Shown: one piece after another, positions 1-13,016 of the stretch
How positions within the stretch are numbered: position 1 is the first letter of the stretch
Layout: the number at the start of each line of letters is the position of its first letter
DNA from: Orthonyx spaldingii
Taxonomy: Eukaryota > Chordata > Aves > Passeriformes > Orthonychidae
DNA: 64,000 bases
Assembly: GCA_013397795.1 (NCBI GenBank)
Contig: VZTJ01005231.1
Span: 1-64,000 of the forward strand
Direction of reading: 5' to 3'
The notes under the pieces: model-generated
Database searches by the model: none
Told to the model about the DNA's origin: nothing
Seen by the model: only the letters and a program-made list of their open reading frames with translations
Translations under genes and position numbers: made by a program

Positions 1-734
1 TTTTTTTGTTTGGTTAGTTTTTTTTACCAATAAGATTGTGTGTGGACACAGCAACCACTTCTTGGTACCAGGATCCCTTCATTCATTGTTGTCTTTGTGG
101 ATATTCAGGAAAGAAGTGTTTCTTTTCATGGGATAATGTGCTGTGATTCCTGTTGGGCCACAACCTGCAGAACAGATGTCAAACTTCAGTCTTGCTTGCT
201 AGTAAGGGTTTTTCCCTGCTTGGGGAACCTGTTCTCCTGTTTGTTTAGCTCTTATTTTTCTGTGAAATATCATGGTCAGCAGAGCTCTGGATAGGGGATC
301 TAAACCCCCATGGATGGGGCTGGTTACATAATGTCCAAAGTCAAAATGATTGTGTGGGGTCAAATGAAGAAGACCTTAAGACTTTATTTGCTTTCCTTTG
401 CAATGTAGGACACAAATTGCCTTTTCCAGACATCAAAATGTTGAATTGCCTTTTCCGGTTGTCTAAATGATTGAATTTCCAGCCATCCCATAGCTGTGGG
501 GTCTGATAGTGTCACCAGCCCTTCCAGCTCTTTCTGATACATAGGCAGTTGTGTAGGCTCTTGGATCAACCTTTCAAAAGTTCAAAACCTGGACTTTGTA
601 GGCAATGTGCAACACCCTGGCATAGGTAGGAAAAAGTGGTCTATGGGACCACTATTGACACTTAAGACAGTGTCACATGGGAAATATGAATCCTATGTTA
701 AAGGCCTTAATTTCCAAGTGTCAGTTTATTCACA
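1..734. other. Non-coding flank, no gene seen
   Basis: This stretch is T-rich at its left edge and otherwise looks like unique non-coding DNA. It contains a 13-bp direct repeat, AATTGCCTTTTCC, at 415-427 and 444-456, 29 bp apart. That is too short to assign to a repeat family. No coding exon, RNA gene or promoter-like patch is visible. Confidence 0.5.
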
Positions 735-972
735 AAGAGGGGAAATTAAGGACAGATATTAGGAAGAAATTCTCTTCTTGGAGGGTGGTAAGTTACTGGA
801 ACAGGTTGCTTAGGCAGGTTACGAATGCCCCATCCCTGGCCATGTCCAAGGCCAGGTTGGATAAAGCCTTGCGCAACCTGGCCTAGTGGGAGATGTCCCT
901 GTCCATGGCAGGAGGTTTGGGACTAGGTGATCCTTAAGGTCCCCTTCCAAAACTTAATGTTCTATGATTCCA
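735..972 (+). mobile_element. CR1 LINE 3'-end fragment
   Basis: This is the 3' end of a CR1 non-LTR retrotransposon, truncated at its 5' end as CR1 copies usually are. In order it shows the degenerate remains of the reverse transcriptase ORF end (the 'AGATATTAGGAAGAAATT' segment near 754), the 'GGAACAGGTTGC' segment near 798, then the 3' UTR with 'GGACTAGGTGATCCTTAAGG' near 920 and the typical terminus 'TTCTATGATTC' ending at 970. A short open frame over 677-886 is a relic of the element and not a host gene. CR1 moves by target-primed reverse transcription and depends on its 3' end, so nearly all copies retain this part. Several substitutions from the usual consensus indicate an old copy. The left boundary is uncertain by some tens of bases. 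Confidence 0.88.
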
Positions 973-3900
973 TGTGTAAGACATAGAGTTTGGTACTAAC
1001 TTTCTCAATGGGCACAGCAAGTACTGCTGGTAGTTTTCTTGTACTTGGAAGAACAGAGATCTCCTATAGGTTATGTGTGTATCATAGCTGCAGAACCTAC
1101 AGAGAGATGGGGTTGTAAAAATGGAAAGATGAAGCTTAGTCTTTCTTCTGTAATTAATGGCTTCTATCCTAGATCAAAGTTACTGTTTTCAACTTTTTAA
1201 TTTTCAGTGTGCACAAATAAGTAGGTGAAATACATCTTTGAGGAGCCTTAGAAGGAAACTGGGACCTGGATTTGTACCGAGTGTTTTTTGTCAGTTCATC
1301 CTTAAAGATTAAAAGCAAAAGTTTATTATTGCAACTTTGATTCTTTCTTCATCCCAGCAGCCAGGGAAAAGGATATATGACGTTTTGGTCATTTTATTTC
1401 AAAGCTGTCTAAAGCGCCTGATTGTAGCCTGTTAGCTGGTTTAAACTGGTTTTCTTATGTAAGGTCTGGTGCACACAGGTCACTAACTTGTATCTCAAAA
1501 AGTTATTGACAGGGAGCAGTGGCCCTCACCCAGCCCATCCCACTCTAGTCTAGCTGTGCTTGGTCAGTCTCCTCGCTCCAGGGACTGCAGAGGAAACTTG
1601 TGCTTCTGAGTTTAGAGTTTAGCTGCTGTGAATGATGTCCAAGCTGGATGGCTGGAATGACTCTAAGAGGATGCTATGAATACCTGTCTTTATGTAGCAC
1701 TGGCATCTCTGTTCAGGAGGGCCTTGAATGGAGCATCTATACTGACTTAACTGCTTTTCACATCTGTTGGAGGCTGTATGTGTGTACCCTTTCAGGACAA
1801 GAAAAATGATTTTGTAGGAACCTTGCTGTTAAAATGACTTGCTGCTCAGGATTAAAAACCAGAACGATTCCATTTTCCACTCCTGACAAGGATCTCTAAG
1901 TCTCCACAAGTACAAATACTCAGAAAGACTACCTCATTCTTTCCGGGGAGCTGTAGTGTCTTTGACAAATCACAGGGTTTTTTCCCTTTAAATAAAGCCC
2001 TGGGGTGCTTTGCAAGATGCTCTGGGTTCTGATTCACCATCTGAGTGTGTTTGTACGTGCAGGGGGAATGAGGCTGTGTTGCACGTAGCCCTAGAGGCCT
2101 CATTAAATTGTGATGTGTGGTGTCACATTTCAGACTTGCAGTTCTTGCTGTCCCTAGCTTAAAACTTGATGCAAATGATGAGTAACAATGATCCAAAAGC
2201 TGTCTTGAGGAAAAAAACAAGTGCAAAGCAATGTCTGAAATGATCTGAAATATCCACTTGGTTTATGTCCTTGGGTTTTCCATTGCTCAACTCCAGGACC
2301 ATCGTACTTGAATTGTCAGAGGTGTGACATGCCCTTTACCCCCCTCCAAAATGCAAAGCATCAAAACCAAGTAAGCGCTTTGGAAAATGCTCTTCATGAC
2401 TAATATGCGACTGACTGAGGTATGTTTGGTCATGTCTTTGCACTCTCATTTGTGTTTCCTCAGGAAATCTATCAGTACTGTTTTGATGAAGGTCAGCATC
2501 TGTTTGTACTCATTTAACTAAAAGAAATGTATCGAGAAGGTCAGCAGCTCTCTTAGACCTGAGAGAATAATTAGCAATAAATTATTCTACTACACAATTG
2601 TATTTTTTCCCTATTTGTTAATTACCTTCAGCCAACTTATAAAATGTGTCAGCACTAAAAGAATTATTTACAAATAACTACTTGACAAATAGTTTGAAAG
2701 GGTGATGACATGTGCTATGGAGGTGGCATGTTCCCTGCCTGGAGAAGGCCAACAGGGTCACACTGCGGTGGAGAATGGGCAGGACACATGGTATTGGGCT
2801 AACCTTGGTGTGAAGGGGCTTCTCTTGGCCACGCACAGTTGTTGTTCCTTTCAGCTCCAAGGCGCACTCCTGTTACCCTCAAAAATCCCCAGGTAAGTAG
2901 CAGCAGACTAGTCCTGAGGTTTTAGAGAATGCAAGTTGCCATTTGTTTGCTCAGAAGAAAAAACTTTAGTTGGGGTGTGTTAGTATCAAGCTCTCAAGAC
3001 CAGCAAACCAAAACAAATCATCCCTGTGACAGGAAGAAGTTGGTGTTATTTCAGAGAGGTCATGGTACTATGAAATGACTTAAAAAAAAGGAAAAAAAGA
3101 AGTCACAACTTGACTGAGTCACCATTTGAAGTCATTTCACATTTTTTTTTTTGGCAAATGTGTTCTGTATGTACTTCTGCCCCTTTGGTGCTGCACCTAA
3201 AAATATGCATGAAAAAAGATGGAAGAACAGTGTGCTGATGGTGTTCTGGTGAATGCCTGTCTTGCAGAAGTCTGAGTCGAGATGCAGAATTTGCACCACA
3301 AAGTGTTAAATTGTTTCCTTCAGATGTCAGCAATTATTCTCATGAATGAGAACTATTGGAAGAATTGGTCTACATCAATTTCGGGTCCAACTCTGTTCTT
3401 GTGCGAAACACTAATATAAACCAGGAATATTAGTTGTTGTTGATCTGTGCCCTCAGTGTGCTACTTTTAAATTATGACAAGCAAGCTGTTCTTATAGTTA
3501 CTTAATAGATTGAAATGATGCAATTTCTGACTTAACAATATCTCAGAGGGGAAAATAAGACTATAATAAAACATTATTTCATTCAGAATTTGTTATTGTG
3601 CAGTGGGACTTATAGGCAACATCTTTTTGGAGTCTGTCTGTCTGTTTTAAAGCTCACGATTTTGTGTGTGACTGGATACAGTAACCTGTTGACTTTTGCT
3701 GTCCTTGTGTGTGTCCTTTTTCTAGGAATATCTAAGAGTGTTGACCTAAAGGCCACTTTCTATAGTGGTAAAAGATAAGCCTGTCCCTATCTAGATTAGT
3801 CTTTAAACTTCAGGGGCATAACTGGAGAAGGACAAAGATGTAATGTTAATGAAATGAGCTCAAGTACTGGCAATCAAGTTAATTCCTCAGGATATGTTTG

Positions 3901-5640
3901 ATTGAGTATTACGTAGGCTGGTAAATAACCCTCCACCTGCACTGATTTCTTTTAAAATTTGTTTGCATAGTTCATGCTTAAGTGGATTTAAGATATCTTC
4001 AGAATAATCTTGACATGAAGAGGCTGCCAGAGGAAAAGAGCAGTCTTTTCTCATTGGTTTACTCTTTCCACAGCTTGGAGAATCACAGCTAATTGATACT
4101 GTTTCCATTTAATTACACATAATTTTTCTGTTTTGCTACCCAGTGAGCCAGGAGAAGAAAACAATACTCTGTCTACATGCAAATCTTCCAATCAACAATT
4201 TAAAACCTTTATGCTCCCAAATTTGTTCTCTTTATTTCAAAATGAAAATGTACATGCTTGGGCAGGTTCTTACAAGTTTTCGTTGACTGGGGTTACTGTC
4301 ACTGATGTTCAGACCAGTAATTTAGTGCAAGAAGCTTCCCCCTCCCTTTCCCTGTACACTAGGGCTCTGGGTTAACATTCAGGCCTGGTGTTAGCATTCC
4401 CAGCTCCCATCTTCTTGGGAAGAGGTGTCCCACAAGGAGCAGATGTTCTGGTCCATGTGCTCCTTGTGCTTAGAACTGAGCCCCTTCCATGCTGTCACAT
4501 CCCATCTTCAATCCTGTGCAGGAATGGCTGTATCTGTCTTTTGGTGAATGCTGTGGTGCAGGTACCTGGAATGTTGCATTGATTGCACTGGTTTAATGAA
4601 AGATACTGAAGCAAAGAGTGAATATGGAGGAATAGGGTGGGGAAATTAGAGGTTTCAGAGGAGAGTTTTTAGAATTGATACTCCAAGGTAGAGAAAAAAA
4701 TGGGAGTTTGCTGTGGACTTGGATAGAGCTCTTGAGTGGAAAAGAATTTTTGCATGGATGGGGGGAATGTTGCTGGAGCCAGGCAGGAAAGATGTGTGTG
4801 CGTCCAGTCCCTCTTGTCAGTAGAGTCAGCAGAGGCCTATGCAAAGCTTTTGGAAAGAAAATAGGAAATGCTGTAGGGAGGAGGAAAGGGGGAAGGCTAA
4901 AAAGTATTTTTAGTAGAGCACTGCCCATGTTTCCATGAATGATGGCAAAGCCTTCCTGCTCTAGTTTGGAAAAGTAAATACTGGCTGTGGGAACAGTGCT
5001 CCAGATGCACTGAATCTGCTTTCCTAATGTTGGTGGGCTCAACCCTGTGGACCTGAGGCTTATCTTTGGTTAATCTAGGTGCTCCAGAGGGTAGGAAGGC
5101 TGATTTTTGCCGTGCCATGCCTTTTTCTTTAGGCAGGCACCAAGTATGCTCCCTGAGCAAAACCAGGCAATTTGTGTCCCAAGCAAGCCTTACTGACTTG
5201 TACTGCAATTTTGTGAAGAAGACCTCAAAGCTGATCCTACAATGTGACAAAAGTATGGAGGGTATTAAAGAAGCCATTGTATAATGTCAGCTGTGCTTTT
5301 TCTTTTTCATGAGAAACTTTTTCAGCACAAGTGGAGTGTTGAGTCCAGTTGTTTGGATGAAGGATAGTGTCTCCCGGCACTTAATTGCAGAGAGGTGGGA
5401 AGCCACCAGGTGCTGTGGGCCAGCTGCTCTCAGTGGGGCTGTACTGTTTGGGACCTCCACAACTCCCATGGGCAGGACGCCCTTTAGCTCTGGAGACTGA
5501 GGCACCTCTCATCTCTTTTCTTTCCTTCCCCTTCTGTTTTAAATTCTTGCAAACCCATCTGTTTGTACCAGGGCTGGTGACTAATGCAATAACTCTTATT
5601 AGGTCAAAATAGCTGAAATCATACGGCAATTACACATGCA
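973..5640. other. Unique non-coding DNA, no gene seen
   Basis: I see no gene, RNA or mobile element that I can support across these 4.7 kb. The longest frame, 4593-5042 on the minus strand, begins at TTG and resembles no known protein. The segment 2560-2660 is very AT-rich and includes TAATTA-like words but has no sharp boundary. At 5403-5415 there is an 11-of-13 match to the CTCF core pattern, weaker than the one at 21161. Confidence 0.45.
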
Positions 5641-5689
5641 CGCTCACATGCACACAGAAGGGTTGTTCCCCCTGCGCCCCCCTTTTCCC

Positions 5690-5815
5690 ATCTCTGGAAC
5701 AAAACATTCCCTCACTGTTCTGAGGGCTGGAGCAGCTGCCCAGCTGGCAGCAGCAGAGATGTTAATGCTGTCAGTGAAAGGATGAGTCACTTTGCAAAAG
5801 TTATTTAGGAGGGTC
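5690..5815. promoter_or_regulatory. Possible enhancer-like block with E-boxes and AP-1 site
   Basis: Two CAGCTG E-boxes lie 8 bp apart (5733-5738 and 5741-5746). They are followed by a perfect AP-1/NF-E2 heptamer TGAGTCA at 5783-5789. E-boxes bind bHLH factors and TGAGTCA binds FOS/JUN or small MAF dimers. Such words also occur by chance, so the regulatory role is an inference. There is no coding sequence here. Confidence 0.25.
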
Positions 5816-6076
5816 ACCCTTCTTGTCCCCTTTCCCCTCCAGCCACCGATCCTTTTGGGTTCATCAGATGCTGGAGGTCTGCACTGGCTGCTGCCTGCAG
5901 AGAGCACAATGAAGGCTTGTCAGGGCAAGAAGGCTCCTGATGGGAGTTATAAAAATGAGTAGTCCTGTGTTTGACTGATCTGTTAGTCTCCTGCAAAAAG
6001 CTTCTGCCTGTCTTGGAAGCATGTGATACTAGCCCAAGACTACCCTTTTCTTTATTTCTGTGTGTGGTGTTGTTTG

Positions 6077-6110
6077 TTTTTTTTTTTTTTTTTAATTTTT
6101 TTTTTTTTTT
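6077..6110. repeat. Interrupted poly-T tract
   Basis: Seventeen T are followed by AA and fifteen more T. No retrotransposon body ends at it on either strand, so it is best treated as simple sequence and not as the tail of a recognised insertion. Length polymorphism is expected. Confidence 0.85.
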
Positions 6111-6130
6111 AAGTTAATTAGAAGGGAGTT

Positions 6131-9100
6131 GCCAGTGTGCGAGACGAAACGAGAAGATGTAATGAGAACAGAAAACTGTAATACAACCTCCTTTTGGATC
6201 TTATTTTTTTTGGAAATAGGTCACTAAATATCTGCCTCTGTCCTAGGAAATACCTGTTCCTCTAAGTTTTTGTGGAGGATGCAGAGCTCTTCTAAGATCT
6301 GTCTCTAGCTGAGACCTCTTTCATGACCTGAATCTTCTCCTCAACACAGAATATTGTGACTGATGTTTGCTGCCTCTTCAAACTCCTGTGGGACCAGAGT
6401 GCCCCAGGAGCCAAATCTGGCTCAAGCACTACTTTCTCCCTCAGTGAGAGCATAGCAATATGCTCCCAAGTCAGCACCAGATTTGTCATAGGGCAAACTT
6501 GGCTGGTTTACTTTTTCAACTGGGAAAAGCTCTGACTTTTGTGAAGGTAGCATTTCTAAGAAAGCTGGAGACCAACTGCTATGAAGGTTGGCATTGGTGT
6601 AGTCATTGTAGTTTTGCTTATTAGATATGTTCTGATAAAGATGAAATAAACATCTGTTTATCCTGACCCTTTGCTATGATTTTCAATTATCTCTCTTAAC
6701 CTGGAATTGCTGAGTGGTTGCCATGGCTGTGCCAGTGCACTCTCATGTGCATGCAGTGATGGAGACCAAGCCCTGCATTTCCCCTTCCACAGAGCACGGC
6801 CCTTCAGGCACAGAGTTATGCTGAACAGGTGTGGTCTCCCCTGCATGGCCTAAACCACTTTAGGTGAGGATGCCACCCTGTAGAGTTCTGGTTATTAACA
6901 CTAAAACTAAACTGTTGCTTGGGTCATGCTGATGAGGTGGGACTGGAAATTGTTCTAGCTTCTTCTGTGATTTTTCAGTGTATAAAGTGAGCATGTGCAT
7001 GACATGCATAGATCATCTCTGTCCTTCTCCTTGGGTCTGTGGCACCTGTGAGAGGCTGCTGAAAACCCTCTTTCACTTAATGTCAGTAGTTTCTCTGTCT
7101 TCTAATGTGTGCAAGTCTGCTAGAAGCTGCATTGGCTTCTAGGAGGGTTCAGTTTCCTTGATTCCTTGATCCTCACTTTCCTGTCATTGGTTTGGAAATT
7201 ATAGGAATATTTTTTAAATTTAGTAGAGAAAGAAAGAAGAAAAAGAAGAAAAGACAAAGAATTTTTGAGAAGATTCAGGCATCCTCAATGACAATAGTTC
7301 TGGCTGGATAGAGGAATAAAATTCTAAATCAAATCTTTTGTTGCTTTTAACACTTAAAATGTTTTGACACTTCTCATCATTCCTTCAGAAATGTTTCTTA
7401 TCACTTCTTAAGTGATGTGCTCATGACAGACAGGCATGCAGTCCCTTTCAGACTGTGCCACAAATGGAGAAGTGCTGGCTCACAGTACTGATGTGGCAGA
7501 GACTTCCACTGATAGCCAGTTGCATGTTCCCTTCTGAGCACCCTATGCCCTTGCTGAAACTCCTAAATCAAGCTGGTTAATCCCACAATGAGCTTATTTT
7601 TTTCTTTCTTCTAGATGATCTGGTGCTGATATAACAAAAAAAGTTATTCCTTATTTCTAAAAGCCAGAAAAGTGTGCATGTGTGTGCATGCATACGTGTT
7701 TTTCCCCTTTTCCTCCCTCCCTGCAGCTTTCCCCTGGTTTACAAAGGTAACTGTTTAATTTGGTAGATAACTTGAAATTCTGGTGTTTGAAAATGGCAGG
7801 GAACCTAGTGAAGCAAACTTGCATACGTAAGTGGGAAAGAATGGTCTCTTGATGGCATTTAAATTAATTTTTTTTTAAGATGATATGTTCCCTTCCTTGC
7901 TACCTCCCTGGAAAGATACCCGTAAGCTGACCATGAAATAACAAGTGACTAAGTGTGCTGACAGAAGAAGTACAAACCCAGAAAACTCATCAGTGGCAAA
8001 CCAGTCTCGTGTCATTTTGTGGGTGTCTAATCGGCCCCATGTAAAATACCAAAATAAGCCTGAATATTCAGATCAGAGGACTAAAATAACCTCTACCAGA
8101 AGTTTATTCTGTTCTCTGATATTTTTGTCCTATTTTCAACCTTTATAGAGGTGACACATCCCTGCTCAGCGTTACTGGCTGCGTATTGTCAGTCTGGAGT
8201 ACTGGCGCTCCATCTGTGAGCTCCGGCTAGCAGCAGGTACTGTAAATCATAGAGATTCATGACAAGGCTATGAAGTTTTCTGAAGGACAAATTGCAGTAT
8301 CTGTGTAGAAAATTACTGTACCGAATAACCAGGAGAGGCTCTTGGTTTGTTAAGTGCTGCTGTGATGTGTTTGGTGATGCTTTAACCACTGTGAATCAAA
8401 TGCACACAAACCACAAATATATTCATGTATGTTCTGCAATTCCCATCTTCCTCATGCATTCACTTTCACACTCATGAGTATGCGTGTTGTCTCCAGAAGA
8501 ACTGAGCTGAAATGGAGCATTGGGCTCTTTCAAGGTTTCCTTTTAGATTTGGGAATGGAGAAGGTTAAGTCACCCAAAAGCATGTGTCCCTATGCTGCTA
8601 CAGGCTGTACTGGCTTGGATGGAAGGGACCAAAATTTAGTGGCTCCAGCACCTGGATAGCCACAGTCTGGAAGTCTCCCAGCCTGTGATGACACAGGCTA
8701 CTTTGTGGTGACGTCCTTGGAGACTCAGCTTGGCTAGTTTAGAAGCAGGTGCAATTTGTATTCAGATGTGCACCTTCTGCACAGGTTTTTGGATCTGTTC
8801 TTCCAAACGTTGTAGGTCTTGGGGTGTCCTATGGGATTCCAGTAGGTGAGTGCTCCCAGATGGTGGAGAGTGACGGTAGGAGCTTTTGGGATTTAGGAGG
8901 AAGCTAATGGTGACCAACAAGGTGAAAAAGGTTAAGCAAAGGGATCTGTCCAAGAGGATGAGCCAGCAGCATCCAGAAGTAAGTAGTTCTCACTGTAAGA
9001 TGTGGTGGAAGAGTGCTTAAGGCAGATAATTGCTTTTGAATCAAATGCAGCAAAGCCCAGTCAATGTGAACTCTACAGTGCTGATGGTCAGAGCTGACCC

Positions 9101-10145
9101 TATGTGTTATGTGTGGGACTGCCAGTGCTGGTTGAGGTGGGAAGAAGGGGTGTGACTGGGAAGGGGGAAGCCTTGGAAACTCTGTCTCTGCTTGTGCAAC
9201 TCTTCTCCATCTCATTGACTTCAGATGGTGTGCAGAGACACCCTTGGACTAATATGGATGTACTCAACAACCATCTGCAGGGAACTGTGCCTGAAGAAAC
9301 TGCCCTGGCACGTCCCTCAGTACATCCTTGGGACATCTGTGTGTGCCTAGCTTCATCCTCTGTATTTCCAGCTCTTCACATGAATTCTTGCGGGAGACGA
9401 GAAATGAAGCTATTCCTAGAAATTCCACTGCAGTTACATGTCTTTTTTCCTTAACTGGCGGACTCGTCCTTGCTTCTTTTTGGTGCCAATGTTAACACGT
9501 CTTTTGGCTGTTAAGGGTAGTTTTTAGACTTGTTTAGAAGAATCTCCTTCCTTTTCCCCGTGTGCCACTTGCTATGCTCTGGGGAAGAGTGCAGGCCCAC
9601 GGCTGTTGAGTATTTCACTTTATAGGCTTTTCAGTCAACACATTTCAGTCCCAGTAAGAACCTGGGCTCCGCTCAGAGCAGCACTGTGGTTCAGGGAACC
9701 ACAAATGCATTGAAAATGGTTTCTGTGCAGTGCATGTGCTGTATGGAGCACTCTAAGTAATGAAGCATCATTTTGGCTTTAGGGTATCTGTTTACAGCCT
9801 GGTATGAAGACTGTGCATAAAGCCATGAGAAGAGGGTGTGTATGTGTGTTCTTATGCATCAAATCTCCTTGCTTGGGCTGCCTTGCAATCCTGTGCAAGA
9901 CTTTCATACCAAGTATGTTTGTGTCCTTGGTGTGCCTGCCTTGGTGCTCTTAAAAATAGGAGAGAGATGTGCCCCCTTTAGGGCTGGCCCTGCTCCAGAT
10001 TTCCTGGAGCCCCAGATGTGCTCCACAGAGCACCCTTGCCACCACTGACCACTGCTGTTAATGCTTCTAGCACCAAAATACAGTTGGTGACTTCTGCTTC
10101 TTCCTTCCCCCTCATTTGTGAAAGGGGAAGGAAGGGGGGCAGATT
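6131..10145. other. Unique non-coding DNA, no gene seen
   Basis: No gene or recognisable mobile element is seen. Within it, 7225-7254 is a run of 30 purines containing a 19-nt mirror-symmetric stretch (7233-7251). Around 8160-8300 the DNA has a few CpGs and an unbroken, complex texture that could be conserved, but I see no clear motif cluster. All open frames are short and start or end without plausible splice or family context. Confidence 0.45.
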
Positions 10146-10169
10146 AAAAAAAAAAAAAAAAAAAAAAAA
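10146..10169. repeat. Poly-A tract
   Basis: This is a run of 24 A preceded by a purine-rich stretch. There is no gene-like or SINE-like body upstream, so there is no support for a processed pseudogene insertion. Confidence 0.9.
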
Positions 10170-11884
10170 GGTAAACCCCAAAAAAACACATGTGTTGAAG
10201 GAGAAAATTTCCTGACTCAGTTTGGGACGAACCTACTTCCCACCCTGCTGCCTGGGGGACTGTTTTCAGTGGTGATGCCTTTGGCACCATGCCTGACAGC
10301 AGCCATTCTCTTCAGTTTGCTACTCCTAAAACACACTTTGGGCAAACTGTGTTCCTGAGCCCAGTTCACAGGAGTGTTCTCCCTTAGGACAAAATTTAAT
10401 TGCACACTGGAGTCAAACTGAGATTGAGTAGGACTTGAGTGAAGCTTAAAGACAGGGAATATGCAGTCGAGACCTGGATGTCATTTGCAGGCTGTAACTG
10501 CCCTGTTATAAGGGCAAGTAAGACCTGCAGCTGAGGCAGGCCTGGTCCCTTTCTAATGTTAGCAGCTGGATACAAGGAGTGAAAGTGGGACTGACTACTT
10601 CTGTTAGGGCAGGAGTTTGGCTTTTGTTGATCCTGCACCCTGAGTGCACCAGTGATGTGCAGGCAGGAGTGATTATCTCCATCCAGCTGCACAGGTCTGT
10701 CCCTGGACCCCATCTTAGCTGAGGTGCTGTCTCTGGACCCCCAGATGTGATGCTGGATGGTCTCCAGAGAAAGACCAGAGCTGTGGCTTTGGGGTGGGGG
10801 GAGGATGCAGAATGGGATGGGAGCCCTGCACAGGAACTGTGTTTGGGTTGTTGCAGGAATGGGCAATACAAAGTAACCCCTCTTCCTTGTCCTTGTTCCC
10901 ACAGAGATTTCATAGAGGGTTTATGCTGTTGACTTCCTTTTCCTACTGCAGCAGGAATTTCAGGCCCCTGGGGACTCTGTGTGTATGTGTCAGAGATCAA
11001 AAGAAGGGTGTGGGAAACATGGGTTCTCCTATATGGCCCTGCCTGGGAAGCACTCCCACAAGGCCTGTTTGGCTCTTATCACCCCAGACCATGAGAGATA
11101 AACTGCTTTCCTCCAATCTGAGTAGTTTCAGGTGGTTTAGGATTGACCCTATGGGCAAAGGGAGAGACTCTGGCTTTGCCCATTGTGTAGGTGGGCTTTA
11201 GCTGGGGTGGCTCATTGCCAAGGACAGGGAGGTTTGAAATGGTGCTTTCTGGTATCAGAAATGTACTGTGGCCAAAACAAGTAATCCTCTCTTCAGAGCA
11301 GTAAGCCCAAGAAAGCTATCTAGCAAACTTGTCCAGTTCTATGGGGTTTTCTTCTTAGTTTCAGCAAGTAAGTTGAAGAAAAGTAAGTATGGACCAGAGA
11401 CCTCACACAACTCTGGCTGGAGAAAGCATGCAATTCCACCGATGAAGCAGTGTTTCCTAAAATAACAGCTTCGGGAACCTCTGCAATCTGTTTCCCTGTC
11501 TCACCCTTTTACAAGAACTGAGGAGCCTTTCAGCATTGTGAAGCAAGGCTGCGAAATAGCAACCAGAACAAGAGTGCCTCAGTCTCTCACACTCTATCTG
11601 GGGACCTATTGGGCTATTATTAGCAGGGGATACCAAATACATTCTGTAAATATTTGAAAAGCCCAGTGAAGACACATGCTCTATTATGAGCCCCACAATC
11701 GTTAAACCCAGGAAAATGCAACAGAAGAGCCAGAGCAGTTCACACTTATCACCCCATTTTGTTCTTGTCTGTGTAAGGAAATGCACTTGGATGCCTCTTG
11801 GGTCAAAGCTGAAAATTCTGTCCCTAATTCTTGGCAGAGAGGGTTTATTTGCAAGTGGAGATTGGACAGCTGGGCTCCTGAACC
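10170..11884. other. Unique non-coding DNA, no gene seen
   Basis: The longest open frames of the window overlap here on the minus strand: 10396-10902 (168 codons, GTG start), 10506-11000 (164 codons, TTG start) and 11457-11915 (152 codons, GTG start). The last encodes one hydrophobic stretch that could pass for a membrane helix. None begins at ATG or resembles a known family. Two of them overlap in different frames of the same DNA, which argues for chance. Confidence 0.45.
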
Positions 11885-12095
11885 CCTGCGCGGGCACGTG
11901 GTGGTCTCCTGGCACAGAACTCGTGTGTTGGGGTCTGGGAGCTGGTCTGAAGGATCACCGGGCTCCTCCAGCGTACTGCGAGGTGCCTAGCTTTTGGGGG
12001 GCGCCGAATTTCCTCATAGCTTCTTGTCATCTTTCGGAGCAGGAGTGACCCGCAATCTCGGTTTCCATCGCTAGAGGGAGGAAAACTACACGGAA
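11885..12095. promoter_or_regulatory. Small CpG-dense patch with E-box and CTCF-like core
   Basis: I count 14 CpG dinucleotides in about 205 bp, against very few in the surrounding kilobases. The patch includes a perfect CACGTG E-box (11895-11900) and, at its right end, CTAGAGGGAGG (12071-12081), which resembles the core of a CTCF site with mismatches. Local CpG retention in vertebrate DNA often marks an unmethylated promoter or enhancer, or a conserved exon. No initiation motif, exon or donor site could be assigned, and the patch is shorter than a classical CpG island. Confidence 0.35.
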
Positions 12096-12099
12096 TTAT

Positions 12100-13016
12100 C
12101 ACCCTCTCCAGTCTCTGCTCCATCCATTCACTCCAGGCAGCAGAACAGATGCTCTTTTAGGACCTAATAGGTGAGGAACAGATAGAATTGTAGTAGGTGG
12201 GCTGTTTTCCTTTGACAGAATTTAATGAAAAAAACCCAAACCCAATCTTTAACAAAAGCAGATAGACACTTTTTTTGTATTCTTGAGGCACTGCACCACA
12301 GACACCACTTCTGTTTTATTTGAAAGCAAAACAAATTGAAATTAATTTAGAGGAAGATGATGACAATTTCAACCTAGGAAAGACAACCGTTGTAAAGACA
12401 ACCTGATTCCATGGGAAGCACTAAAGAGCAACTTCCCTTTGCTTTCGGAACTTATTTCATGAAACCTGGTAGCCCTTTTCCAATCTGTCCCAGACCCATG
12501 ATTATGAAAATTAGCTAAGGTCAGCTTTATCACCAGAATGGCACTGAGTACCTACACTGTTTTTACCTTCATCTGTGATTAAGGGGACCATCCATTTTCC
12601 CTACAAGATGTGGATGGGTTAAAGTAGACGTGTCAGAATGAGCTACTGACTCTGTAAGAAGAAAACTAAGGCTGCATCTCTGCTTTTTAATGATTACCAT
12701 GGTCATAGCACCATGCTGTATAGTACTGCAGCAAAGGTGTTGCCATCTCTTGGAAGATATGCTTTTGAGGGGGTGCTCTTGAGGGATGACAGTAGACTGG
12801 TTTTTTTAAAAATAATGTTTAAAATGAAAGAAAAAAGGTAAGATGGTTCATTGCCACATGGAAATAATAGTAATAAAAAGAGTAAGTAAAATAAAAATAG
12901 GAAGCAAAACTGTCCAAGAATGCATGTGACCATAGCCTGTCTGTTGCTCAAGCCTGAACAGAGAAAAAACAGAGACACTAACAAGTCAAGAGAAAAGGCA
13001 CATGTGTGGCTTTTTG
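12100..13016. other. Unique AT-rich DNA, no gene seen
   Basis: Nothing recognisable is present. The segment 12780-12960 is A-rich with scattered homopolymer runs, giving a minus-strand frame rich in Phe and Leu that is a composition artefact. Confidence 0.45.

Noticed and set aside
10090..10169. Poly-A run as the tail of a processed pseudogene
   Set aside because: The upstream sequence has no coding relic and no target duplication was seen.
10396..11000. Two overlapping long minus-strand frames (168 and 164 codons)
   Set aside because: They start at GTG and TTG, lie in different frames over the same DNA and have no family resemblance. This is chance in non-coding DNA.
11457..11915. 152-codon minus-strand frame with a membrane-helix-like stretch next to the CpG patch
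   Set aside because: It starts at GTG, its only internal ATG is far downstream, and no relative is recognised. One hydrophobic stretch is not evidence of a gene.
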